Source: Marivivens aquimaris (GTDB lineage: Bacteria; Pseudomonadota; Alphaproteobacteria; Rhodobacterales; Rhodobacteraceae). From it: a stretch of 64,000 nt of DNA. The notes under the pieces were generated by a model, which was not told the origin of the DNA, ran no database searches, and worked only from the letters and a program-made list of their open reading frames with translations. This document shows positions 17,747 to 25,680 of the stretch, in pieces (within the stretch, counting starts at the first letter, position 1; each line of letters begins with the position of its first letter). The stretch covers positions 897,001-961,000 of the forward strand of contig NZ_JADBGB010000001.1 of assembly GCF_015220045.1 (NCBI RefSeq), written 5' to 3'. The translations under genes and the position numbers were made by a program.

Positions 17747-19786
17747 ATGCGGTCTTTGGACAGATTGATGCGGCCGCAGAGCATCGCGGTCATCGGCGGC
17801 GGCGGGTGGTGCGCGAACGTCATCCGCGAGTGCGAGAAGATCGGCTTTGCAGGCGACATCTGGGCCGTTCACCCGACGCGCAGCGAAGTCGCGGGGATCA
17901 AAGCTTATGCCAGCATCGCCGACCTGCCGTCCGCGCCCGATGCCGCGTTCATCGGCGTGAACCGCGATGCGACGGTCGGCATCGTCGAGCAACTCTCCAA
18001 GGCCGGCGCTGGCGGGGCGGTGTGCTTCGCCTCGGGCTTTCGCGAGGCTTCGGCAGAGCTGGAGGACGGCAATAGCCTTCAGGACAGCTTGGTCGCGGCG
18101 GCGGGCGACATGCCGATCCTTGGGCCGAACTGCTACGGCTTCGTCAACGCGCTCGACGGCGCGGCGCTCTGGCCGGATGTGCACGGCGCGGTGCCCTGCG
18201 CAACCGGCGTGGCCTTCATCGGTCAGTCGTCCAACGTGGCAATCAACATTTCCATGCAGACGCGTGGGTTGCCGCTGGCCTATGTCGTCACCTGCGGAAA
18301 CCAAGCGCAGATCGGCATGGCCGAGATTGGCGAGGCGCTGCTCTCCGATCCTCGCGTCACCGCGCTGGGTCTGCATATCGAGGGCGTGAACGACCTGCGG
18401 GCCTACGAACAGCTGGCCCGTACTGCAACGAGGCTGGGCAAGCCGGTCGTTGTGATGAAGGTCGGCGCGTCGGATCAAGCGCAACTGGCAACCGTTTCGC
18501 ACACCGCTTCGCTCGCAGGCAGCGATGCCGGAGCGCGGGCGTTGATGCGCCGTCTGGGCTTCGCACTGGCGGACGATCCTGCGTCCTTCGTTGAGACGCT
18601 GAAGGTGCTGCACGTCACGGGCGGGCTGCCGTCGAACCGCATTCTGTCGATGTCCTGTTCGGGCGGCGAGGCGTCGCTGATGGCGGACCTCGGGCAGAGC
18701 CTCGGCGTGGAATATCCGCCGCTCGGCCAAGCGCAAAAGGACGCCCTCCGCGCTGCGCTCGGGCCGAAGGTCGCGCTCGCGAACCCGCTCGATTACCACA
18801 CCTACATTTGGGGCGATGAGGCCGCGCTGACGGCCTGTTTCTCGGCTGGTATGGCGGGCGGCGATCTGGCGCTGGGGTGCGTGGTGCTTGATTTTCCTAG
18901 GCAGGACAGGTTCGACGCGCCCGATTGGGCCAAGGTCGTCGAGGCAGTGATTGCCACGCGCGAAACGTCGGGCCGCCCGATGGCGCTGCTTGGTTCTTTT
19001 GCCGAAGGGATGCCGGAAGCGGTGTCCGAGCGGCTGATCCAGAACGGCGTGGTCCCGCTGAACGGCATGTCTGATGGCCTCAAAGCCATCGCCGCCGCCG
19101 CGCAGGTACGCCCGATGACGGCCGAGCCGCTGCTGTTGCCGAACGGAGCCGCAGGCGAGGGCGAGACGCTGGACGAAAGCACCGCCAAGGCGATGCTAAC
19201 GGAACACGGCCTCCGCATCCCGCACTCCAAGCGGACCATGACCGCCGAGGCCGCCGCCGAAGCCGCTGACGTCATCGGCTATCCGGTAGTGCTCAAAGGC
19301 ATGGGCTTCGCGCACAAGACCGAAGCGGGCGCGGTGCGCATCAACCTGACCTCTGCCGCCGACGTCAGAGCCGCTGCCGAGGCGGTTCCCAGTAACGACT
19401 ACCTCGTCGAGGAAATGGTCACCGGCGCGGTGGCCGAGCTGTTGGTCGGCGTGCTGTGTGACCCTGTGCACGGCTTCGTGCTGACCATCGGGGCGGGAGG
19501 GGTGATGACCGAAATCCTGCAGGATACGGTCTCGCTCCTCCTGCCATCGACCAGGGAAGACATCGCCGAGGCGCTGACCCGACTACGGTGCTATCCGCTG
19601 CTCACAGGCTATCGCGGCAAACCGGCAGCCGACATCGGCGCGATTGTCGACGCAGTCATCGCCGTGCAAAGCTTCGTCACAGCGCATCAGGACCGCGTTC
19701 AGGAAATCGAAATCAATCCGCTGCTATGCTGCCGTGACAAGGCCATCGCGGTGGACGCACTTATCCGCATGGGAGGACCCCAATGA
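17747..19786 (+). CDS. NDP-forming acyl-CoA synthetase (acetate--CoA ligase family)
   Basis: A 679-residue enzyme activating a carboxylic acid to its CoA ester with ATP, forming ADP plus Pi. Domains in order: CoA-binding (about 8-130), ligase-CoA with the phospho-histidine at His252 in VSHTASLAGSD, then an ATP-grasp domain from about 460 (VVLKGMGFAHKTEAGAV, LTIGAGGVMTEI, EIEINPLL). It begins one base after the acyl-CoA dehydrogenase and overlaps the hydratase start by four bases. It would replace the CaiB transferase or CaiC ligase of known carnitine pathways. Confidence 0.88.
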   Translation: MRSLDRLMRPQSIAVIGGGGWCANVIRECEKIGFAGDIWAVHPTRSEVAGIKAYASIADLPSAPDAAFIGVNRDATVGIVEQLSKAGAGGAVCFASGFREASAELEDGNSLQDSLVAAAGDMPILGPNCYGFVNALDGAALWPDVHGAVPCATGVAFIGQSSNVAINISMQTRGLPLAYVVTCGNQAQIGMAEIGEALLSDPRVTALGLHIEGVNDLRAYEQLARTATRLGKPVVVMKVGASDQAQLATVSHTASLAGSDAGARALMRRLGFALADDPASFVETLKVLHVTGGLPSNRILSMSCSGGEASLMADLGQSLGVEYPPLGQAQKDALRAALGPKVALANPLDYHTYIWGDEAALTACFSAGMAGGDLALGCVVLDFPRQDRFDAPDWAKVVEAVIATRETSGRPMALLGSFAEGMPEAVSERLIQNGVVPLNGMSDGLKAIAAAAQVRPMTAEPLLLPNGAAGEGETLDESTAKAMLTEHGLRIPHSKRTMTAEAAAEAADVIGYPVVLKGMGFAHKTEAGAVRINLTSAADVRAAAEAVPSNDYLVEEMVTGAVAELLVGVLCDPVHGFVLTIGAGGVMTEILQDTVSLLLPSTREDIAEALTRLRCYPLLTGYRGKPAADIGAIVDAVIAVQSFVTAHQDRVQEIEINPLLCCRDKAIAVDALIRMGGPQ

Positions 19787-20568
19787 CCCATTCGCCGCTC
19801 AAAGTCACCCGCCACGGCGCAGTTCTGGAGGTCGTTCTGGACCGCCCCAAGGCCAACGCCATCGACCTCGCCACCAGCCGTCTGATGGGCGAGGCGTTCA
19901 CCGAATTCCGCGATGACGACAGCCTGCGCGTGGCGATCATCACCGGCGCGGGCGAGAAGTTCTTTTGCCCCGGTTGGGACCTGAAAGCTGCCGCGGACGG
20001 CGATGCGGTGGACGGCGACTACGGTGTCGGCGGCTTCGGCGGTTTGCAGGAACTGCGCGGCCTCAACAAACCCGTCATCGCTGCAGTCAACGGTATCGCC
20101 TGCGGTGGCGGGTTGGAGCTGGCGCTGAGCGCGGACCTGATCCTCGCCGCCGATCACGCGACCTTTGCGCTGCCTGAGATCAAGTCGGGTACCGTGGCGG
20201 ACGCGGCCTCGATCAAACTGCCGAAACGTATCCCATACCATGTCGCGATGGACCTGCTGCTGACGGGGCGGTGGTTCGATGCGGAGGAGGCCGCGCACTG
20301 GGGTCTCGTGAGCCGCATCGTACCCGCTGCCGACCTGATGGCCGAGGCGCACAAGCTTGCTTCGCAGCTGGCGGACGGGCCGCCGCTCGTCTTCGCCGCG
20401 ATCAAAGAGATCGTGCGCGAGGCGGAGGATATGAAGTTCCAGGACGCGATGAACCGGATCACCAAAAGCCAGTTCGCGACGGTGGAGAAACTCTACCGCT
20501 CCGAGGACCAGTTGGAGGGTGCAAAGGCGTTCGCGGAAAAGCGCGATCCGGTGTGGAAGGGGCGGTAA
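19783..20568 (+). CDS. Enoyl-CoA hydratase/isomerase, CaiD-like (carnitinyl-CoA dehydratase-like)
   Basis: A 261-residue crotonase-fold enzyme. The oxyanion hole segment is NGIACGGGLELALSADLILA. The segment LPEIKSGTVADAASIKLPKR followed by TGRWFDAEEAAHWGLVSRIV resembles CaiD, which hydrates crotonobetainyl-CoA. It is coupled to the synthetase gene by an ATGA overlap. With the dehydrogenase this gives the sequence activate, dehydrogenate, hydrate, as expected for turning gamma-butyrobetaine into carnitinyl-CoA; the substrate is not proved. Confidence 0.85.
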   Translation: MTHSPLKVTRHGAVLEVVLDRPKANAIDLATSRLMGEAFTEFRDDDSLRVAIITGAGEKFFCPGWDLKAAADGDAVDGDYGVGGFGGLQELRGLNKPVIAAVNGIACGGGLELALSADLILAADHATFALPEIKSGTVADAASIKLPKRIPYHVAMDLLLTGRWFDAEEAAHWGLVSRIVPAADLMAEAHKLASQLADGPPLVFAAIKEIVREAEDMKFQDAMNRITKSQFATVEKLYRSEDQLEGAKAFAEKRDPVWKGR

Positions 20569-20569
20569 C

Positions 20570-21451
20570 TCAGGCCGCCGCCTTTAGCCAGTCCACGAAC
20601 AGCTTTGCGTCCTGAGACGGCGAGGCGGTCGTGGACACGTAATACGCCGTGCCGAGGTCGAGCGCCCCGTCCGGCCACTCTTGCAGACTGCCGTCGTTCA
20701 CCGCGCGCTCCGTGATTGATCGCCAACCGAGCATCAGCCCGCGCCCGTCGATCACCGCCTGCATTGCCTGCACGTAGTTGTTGAAACTCTGCCCGCCGGA
20801 GCGGGGGCGGGTGATGCCTCGCGCGGTCAGATAATCCTCCCATCCCGCCCAGTGCTGGTTGTGGGGGCTGCGCACATGGATCAGCGGCGCGGCGTCCAAG
20901 TTCGTGTCTTCGGCCAGCAGTCGCGCGATCAGGTCAGGGGCGCCAACGGGGCAGACAACCTCGGCAAACAATTTCTCCGATCGGCCCTCCCGCCAGCCCC
21001 CTGTGCCATAGCGCAGCGCCACGTCGACACCGGGCACGAGGACGGGCAGGTCGGTGGCGGGGGCCTGTACGTTGACTGTGATGTCGGGGTGGTCTTCGTA
21101 GAACCCCGAGAGGCGCGGCATCAGCCAGTAGGTCGCAACCCCGAGCGTGCAGGCGACCGTGATCTGCCGCTCGGCATTGGCCTGCATCGCGCGGATGTCT
21201 TCCAGCGTCGCTGAAATCCGGCCTAGCCCTTCGCGCACCGCGCGGGCGAGCAGTTCGCCTTCTTCGGTCAGGCGCGAGGGGCGGACGCTGCGGTCGATCA
21301 ATGTAACCCCGACATGATCTTCGAGCTGCTTGATCGCTTGGCTCACGGCGGGCTGGGTCACATTCAGCCGCGCCGCCGCATCCCGCATGGAGCCATAGCG
21401 GGACAGCGCTTCGAACGTGGAAAGCAGGCGCAGGGGCGGGAAGGTGTTCAT
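20570..21451 (-). CDS. LysR-family transcriptional regulator (GcvA-like)
   Basis: A 293-residue regulator. The winged helix-turn-helix covers about 8-65 (DAAARLNVTQPAVSQAIKQLE) and the effector domain the remainder. It is divergent from the BBOX-like dioxygenase gene and shares with it a 113-base region containing the dyad TAAG-N11-CTTA, so it probably controls the dioxygenase-aldolase operon and itself. Its 3' end meets the hydratase gene with a one-base gap. Confidence 0.9.
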   Translation of the reverse strand: MNTFPPLRLLSTFEALSRYGSMRDAAARLNVTQPAVSQAIKQLEDHVGVTLIDRSVRPSRLTEEGELLARAVREGLGRISATLEDIRAMQANAERQITVACTLGVATYWLMPRLSGFYEDHPDITVNVQAPATDLPVLVPGVDVALRYGTGGWREGRSEKLFAEVVCPVGAPDLIARLLAEDTNLDAAPLIHVRSPHNQHWAGWEDYLTARGITRPRSGGQSFNNYVQAMQAVIDGRGLMLGWRSITERAVNDGSLQEWPDGALDLGTAYYVSTTASPSQDAKLFVDWLKAAA

Positions 21452-21463
21452 CGGCTGATATCA

Positions 21464-21482
21464 TAAGCAATCGGTTAACTTA
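21464..21482. promoter_or_regulatory. LysR-type T-N11-A dyad
   Basis: TAAG, eleven bases, CTTA: a perfect half-site dyad with the T-N11-A spacing of LysR operators. It lies 13 bases from the regulator's start codon and 83 bases before the divergent dioxygenase gene. Confidence 0.5.
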
Positions 21483-21564
21483 GCATCACACCAATCGCGC
21501 TATTGTTCAAGCCGTTCCCGTGGGACGGTCGGGCCAAGCGAACACCTTTTTCAGGGCCAAAGAA

Positions 21565-22713
21565 ATGAACGAACTCAGCAGCACCATGATCGCGCCGCAT
21601 GTCACCGAACTCGCAGAGAAAGGTCTGCACATCACACTTTCGGACGGCATTTCGTATTACTTCAACTACTACTGGCTCCGCGATAATTGCCCGACGTCGT
21701 TCAGCCCGATCACCCGCGAGCGGAGCTTTGACATCTTCCACCTCGAGGACTCGCCTTGCGCCAGAACCGCCGAAGTCGAAGGGGACGCGCTGGTCATCGC
21801 ATGGGAGGACGAGGATCACGTCACCCGCATGCCGCTCGACTGGCTGGTTACTTATGCTGGCGGAAACAGCCGTAATGATCCTGCGGATCTGACCCGCGTC
21901 GCGTGGTACAGTGACCACTATCCGACCGTTCCGCGGTTTTCGCAGCCTGATCTGGTGGCCGATAAGGACCAGCGCGCCGCTTGGATCAAGGCGATGCTGG
22001 TTCACGGCTTCACCATCGTCACCGACATGCCCGACAGCGACGAGGGGCTGACCCAGACGGCGGAACTGATGGGCTTTGTCCGCCCGACGTTCTTCGGCAC
22101 CTATTTCGATGTGCGCACCCACATCAACCCGACCAATACGGCCTACACGTCGGCGGCGCTGGAGCTGCACACAGACACCCCCGCCGAAGAATTCGCGCCC
22201 GGTATCCAGTTCCTCCACTGCCGCGCGAATACGGTGCAGGGCGGTCAGAGCCTCTATGCCGACGGCGTGGCGGTTGCGAATGACTTCCGCGAGCGTGATC
22301 CGGAGGGCTTCAAACTGCTGTCCGAAATCTCCATCCCGTTCTTCTGCGAGCACGACACCTATGACGCCCGCTCGCGCCAGACGGTGATTGAACTGGATCA
22401 GCACGGCGAAGTCTCCGGCCTCACGATCAGTCAGCACATGGCGGATATCTTCGACCTCGATCAGGAGTTGCTCGACGACTATTACCCAGCGTTCTGCCGC
22501 TTCGGGCGGATGCTTCAGGAGGACAAATACATGATGCGGTTCCTGATGAAGGGCGGCGAGTGTATGGTGTTCGACAACCACCGCATCGTCCACGGCCGCG
22601 CGGCTTACTCGGCCACCAGCGGCGACCGCTACCTGCGCGGTTGCTACGTGGACCGCGGAGAGATGCGCTCGACCTACCGTGCGCTCGTCAGCGAAGGAAG
22701 GTTCAAGGCATGA
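21565..22713 (+). CDS. Gamma-butyrobetaine hydroxylase-like 2-oxoglutarate dioxygenase
   Basis: A 382-residue Fe(II)/2-oxoglutarate oxygenase of the TauD/BBOX family. The iron facial triad is in LELHTDTPAEE (His, Asp) and NHRIVHGR (His), with the 2-oxoglutarate Arg in GDRYLRGCYVDR. The N-terminal DUF971-like domain begins LSDGISYYFNYYWLRDNC, but the CxCxxC zinc cysteines of BBOX are not there: only DNC remains. BBOX makes carnitine from gamma-butyrobetaine. Trimethyllysine or an unrelated amine are alternatives. It is coupled to the aldolase gene by an ATGA overlap. Confidence 0.83.
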   Translation: MNELSSTMIAPHVTELAEKGLHITLSDGISYYFNYYWLRDNCPTSFSPITRERSFDIFHLEDSPCARTAEVEGDALVIAWEDEDHVTRMPLDWLVTYAGGNSRNDPADLTRVAWYSDHYPTVPRFSQPDLVADKDQRAAWIKAMLVHGFTIVTDMPDSDEGLTQTAELMGFVRPTFFGTYFDVRTHINPTNTAYTSAALELHTDTPAEEFAPGIQFLHCRANTVQGGQSLYADGVAVANDFRERDPEGFKLLSEISIPFFCEHDTYDARSRQTVIELDQHGEVSGLTISQHMADIFDLDQELLDDYYPAFCRFGRMLQEDKYMMRFLMKGGECMVFDNHRIVHGRAAYSATSGDRYLRGCYVDRGEMRSTYRALVSEGRFKA

Positions 22714-23441
22714 ACGCACCCGTCACTACGCAGGACACCATAGCGGACCTGCGCCGCGATCTCGCGGACGCGTTCCGCATCACCCATTCGCTCGGCTGGA
22801 GCGAAAGTGTCGGCAACCACTTCAGCGCGGCTGTCTCGGCTGACGGGAACGAGTTTCTGCTGAACGCCAAATGGCAGCACTTCGCGACGATCAAACCAGA
22901 TGACCTGCTGCTCCTCGATAGCCGCGATCAGGACGTGCTGGACCGCCCCGACGCGCCGGATGCCTCGGCGTGGTGCGTTCACGGCACGCTGCATCGCAAG
23001 CTGCCCGACGCCCGCGTGATCCTGCACGCTCATTCGCCATATGCGACCGCGCTGGCCTGCCTAAAAGATCCGACCGTTGTGCCGATCGACAACAACACCG
23101 CGCGGTTCTACGGGCGCACGGCCTACGATCTGTCCTTCGGCGGCATTGCCGACGCGGCAGAGGAGGGCGAGCGCATCGCGGAGAGCATGGGCGACAAGTC
23201 CGTGCTTGTCATGGGCAACCACGGTGTGACCATCGTAGGCGAGACCGTCGCGGACGCGTTCGAGGACCTCTATTTCTTTGAGAAGGCCGCTCAGACCATC
23301 ATCCTCGCGCGCTCCTCGGGTCAGCCGCTCGCGGTGCTGTCGGATGCCGTGGCGCAGAATACGGCGGACGGCTGGAAGCCCTATCGCGGCATGGCAGCCA
23401 AGCACTTCGCTTATCTACGGAGCGTGCACGGACTCGGCTAA
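22710..23441 (+). CDS. Class II aldolase/adducin-family protein
   Basis: A 243-residue zinc enzyme of the FucA/AraD fold. The metal histidines lie in VILHAHSPYAT (HAH) and VMGNHGVTIVGE. The N-terminal segment RITHSLGWSESVGNHFSAAV matches the conserved start of the family. It overlaps the dioxygenase stop by four bases, so it likely acts on the hydroxylated product, cleaving a carbon-carbon bond. Substrate unknown. Confidence 0.86.
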   Translation: MNAPVTTQDTIADLRRDLADAFRITHSLGWSESVGNHFSAAVSADGNEFLLNAKWQHFATIKPDDLLLLDSRDQDVLDRPDAPDASAWCVHGTLHRKLPDARVILHAHSPYATALACLKDPTVVPIDNNTARFYGRTAYDLSFGGIADAAEEGERIAESMGDKSVLVMGNHGVTIVGETVADAFEDLYFFEKAAQTIILARSSGQPLAVLSDAVAQNTADGWKPYRGMAAKHFAYLRSVHGLG

Positions 23442-23473
23442 GACCAATTTCGTAGCCGTTTGACCGACGGTTT

Positions 23474-23512
23474 CCTCTGATCTGTGCGTTAGACCTGCGA
23501 ACCGATCAGAGG
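23474..23512 (+). promoter_or_regulatory. Inverted repeat overlapping the ribosome-binding site of the DUF3500-like gene
   Basis: CCTCTGATC (23474-23482) and GATCAGAGG (23504-23512) are perfect 9-bp arms around a 21-base loop. The right arm contains the AGAGG ribosome site of the gene starting at 23521, so folding would hide it. It could equally be a protein operator. Confidence 0.4.
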
Positions 23513-23520
23513 ATTACCTT

Positions 23521-24756
23521 ATGACTTTACCCATCCGCGCCGCACTGCTGGCAAGCTGCTTTGCCGCGTCCGCGCTGCCGAGCTTTGCCCAGGACGCCCA
23601 GTCCATTTCAGTGGCCGACGACGGCGTCGTGACCATCACCGGCATTCCGCAGCCGGGGCAGGGGCTGACCATTCCCGAAAATTGCTCCACCGCCGACAGT
23701 GCGGTCGTCTGTCTGGCCGAGGAATTCATCGCCTCGCTGGACGAGGACCAGGCTGCAGAAGCCGTGCTAGAACTCACCGAAGAAAACTCGACGGCGTGGT
23801 CGAACCTGCCGTGCGGATCAAACTGCCGCGTCGGGATCGAGCTGTCGGAACTGACCGACGCGCAGAAAGAACTCGCGCTAACCCTCGTGATGGCGGCTGC
23901 CGGTACGGGCGAAAATAGCGGCTTCGACGAGATCACCCAGATCCTGATGGCCGACGACATCCTGACCCTTGCGCAGCAAGAGGGCCTGTCGTCTCCGATG
24001 GGTGGTGGCGGCGCGCCGGACGGTATGGAGCCGCCCGAGGGCATGGACGACATGGGCCCGCCTGACGGTGGGCCTGATGGCGGGCCCGGCGGTGGTGGCG
24101 GCCTCGCCTATTCGAGTGATAGCTACTTCATCGCGATCCTCGGTGATCCTGCTGGCGACGCGCCGTGGCAGCTGCAATTCGGCGGTCACCACCTTGGCGT
24201 GCTGCACACTTACGAAGGCGGCACTGAAATCGCGGCCACGCCGAACTTCATCGGGATCGAGCCGAAGGTCTGGGTGCAGGATGGCGAAACATACGCGCCG
24301 CTCACCGACGATCGCGACGCGATGACGGCGATGCTGGCAGCCCTGTCCGAGGATGAACTGGCGAGCGCCAAGCTGGATGCCACCTTCTCTGACGTGCTGC
24401 TTGGACCGGGTCAGGACGGGCAATTCCCCGAAGAAAAGCCGGGCCTCTCCGTTGCCGATCTGAGTGAGGACCAGCAAGCGCTGGTGCTGGCCGCGATTGA
24501 AGCGTGGGTCGGTGACACCGCTGCCAGCTCCGCCGAGGTGATCATGGACCAGTACGAAGCCGATCTGGGCGAGACCTACATCTCTTATTCGGGCAACCCG
24601 ACGCTGGACCATCACGCCGACTATGTCCGTATCGACGGTCCGGGCGTGTGGATCGAATTCGTTTGCCAGAACGGCGTCATCTTTGGTGACCAGATCCACT
24701 ACCACACGATCTGGCGCGACCACATAAATGACTACGGCGCGGTGTACGAGTTCTAA
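23521..24756 (+). CDS. Secreted DUF3500-like protein
   Basis: A 411-residue exported protein (signal MTLPIRAALLASCFAASALP, cleavage after FAQ). A Gly/Pro/Met/Asp-rich linker at about 155-190 (GGGGAPDGMEPPEGM and similar) separates a small N-terminal domain with four cysteines from the C-terminal domain. The latter contains the His-rich segments QFGGHHLGVLHTY and IHYHTIWRD typical of DUF3500. These histidines could bind a metal. No enzymatic function is known to me for the family. It begins a two-gene unit with the small secreted protein that follows. Confidence 0.75.
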   Translation: MTLPIRAALLASCFAASALPSFAQDAQSISVADDGVVTITGIPQPGQGLTIPENCSTADSAVVCLAEEFIASLDEDQAAEAVLELTEENSTAWSNLPCGSNCRVGIELSELTDAQKELALTLVMAAAGTGENSGFDEITQILMADDILTLAQQEGLSSPMGGGGAPDGMEPPEGMDDMGPPDGGPDGGPGGGGGLAYSSDSYFIAILGDPAGDAPWQLQFGGHHLGVLHTYEGGTEIAATPNFIGIEPKVWVQDGETYAPLTDDRDAMTAMLAALSEDELASAKLDATFSDVLLGPGQDGQFPEEKPGLSVADLSEDQQALVLAAIEAWVGDTAASSAEVIMDQYEADLGETYISYSGNPTLDHHADYVRIDGPGVWIEFVCQNGVIFGDQIHYHTIWRDHINDYGAVYEF

Positions 24757-24757
24757 G

Positions 24758-25264
24758 ATGAAGACGTTTTCTATAGTCACTCTGGCCGCGCTTCTGGGCG
24801 CGACCGCTGCCGCCGCCCATCCGGTGCCGGACAGCACAATAACCATGTCGGTCGCGGACCACGCGATCACGGCAGAGGTCACCATTCCGCTGTCTGAACT
24901 GAACCTCGTCTATCCGCTAGAAAGCGCGGACCTCACCGCACAGGCGGACGGCATTGCTGCCTATCTGACCGAGCACACGCAGGTGACGTCCGTCGACGGC
25001 ACATGGGATGTCAGCTTCAGCGACATCACTTCGGGCGAGAGCGATGCGGACGATCACGGGCATTATTCGATGCTGACGGCGCAGATGCTATTGGTCCCGC
25101 CGACCGAACTGACCGACTTTACGCTCGATTATGATGCGGTCGTCGGCGAAGTGCTTACCCACGGCGTCGAAGTGTCGTGGGCCGATGCGGATGTGCTGAT
25201 CGGTGAAATCGAAGCCGACGCCAAAACCGGAGTGGTCGCACCGCTTCAGGTCGAACTTCCTTAA
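24758..25264 (+). CDS. Small secreted hypothetical protein
   Basis: A 168-residue protein with signal peptide (MKTFSIVTLAALLGATAAAA) that begins one base after the DUF3500-like stop. The mature part starts HPVPDSTITMSVADHAI and resembles the periplasmic N-terminal part of HupE/UreJ-type membrane proteins, but there are no membrane helices. A His-Asp segment (SDADDHGHYSM) might bind metal. Function not recognised; probably a partner of the DUF3500-like protein. Confidence 0.65.
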   Translation: MKTFSIVTLAALLGATAAAAHPVPDSTITMSVADHAITAEVTIPLSELNLVYPLESADLTAQADGIAAYLTEHTQVTSVDGTWDVSFSDITSGESDADDHGHYSMLTAQMLLVPPTELTDFTLDYDAVVGEVLTHGVEVSWADADVLIGEIEADAKTGVVAPLQVELP

Positions 25265-25270
25265 CGACTT

Positions 25271-25302
25271 TCGGCGGCGGGCCGGACCTGCCGCCGACGT
25301 TT
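25271..25302 (+). terminator. Hairpin terminator after the DUF3500 operon
   Basis: Arms TCGGCGGC (25271-25278) and GCCGCCGA (25290-25297) pair perfectly, extended by three inner pairs, and are followed by CGTTTC. The T run is weak. Confidence 0.5.
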
Positions 25303-25680
25303 CAGGCGGCAAAGGGTAGGGCTGATTGCCTCCCCGACGTCGGCCGACTGGCGAACGATTCCTGACCTAGGGTCAACGTTCGCGCCAATCCTCTCCCTGA
25401 TTTTTGAAAATTTCTTGCTTGGGAAGCCCTCGCAAGTGTGAAAACCATTTTCCAAAGAGCGCAATTTTCCGCAAAAACATTGAGAAATCTTGATCGGGTA
25501 TACCCGACTATCCCTTCGCGCCGCGAAAATAGAAGAAAATAATTTACAAAAATTGGACCCATGCTAGCGTTTAGGAAGCACTTGAATCGCAGGGGTTTTG
25601 TCGGAAGAGGAGTTCGGCGTCGCTGCTAATTCTCGTGCTTGAGCGGCTCGCGAAGGCGGGTCAATTCAAGGGAGAGGAAA
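25303..25680 (+). promoter_or_regulatory. Long AT-rich upstream region of the sugar ABC operon
   Basis: No gene is seen. The region is clearly richer in A and T than its surroundings. It holds a perfect 14-base palindrome TCGGGTATACCCGA (25494-25507), the motif GAAAATAATTTACAAAA (25535-25551) and a GAAAATTTC element near 25407. The binding-protein gene starts at 25681 after GGGAGAGG. A repressor of the RpiR family (35840-36745) is the likely ligand of one of these sites. Confidence 0.5.
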
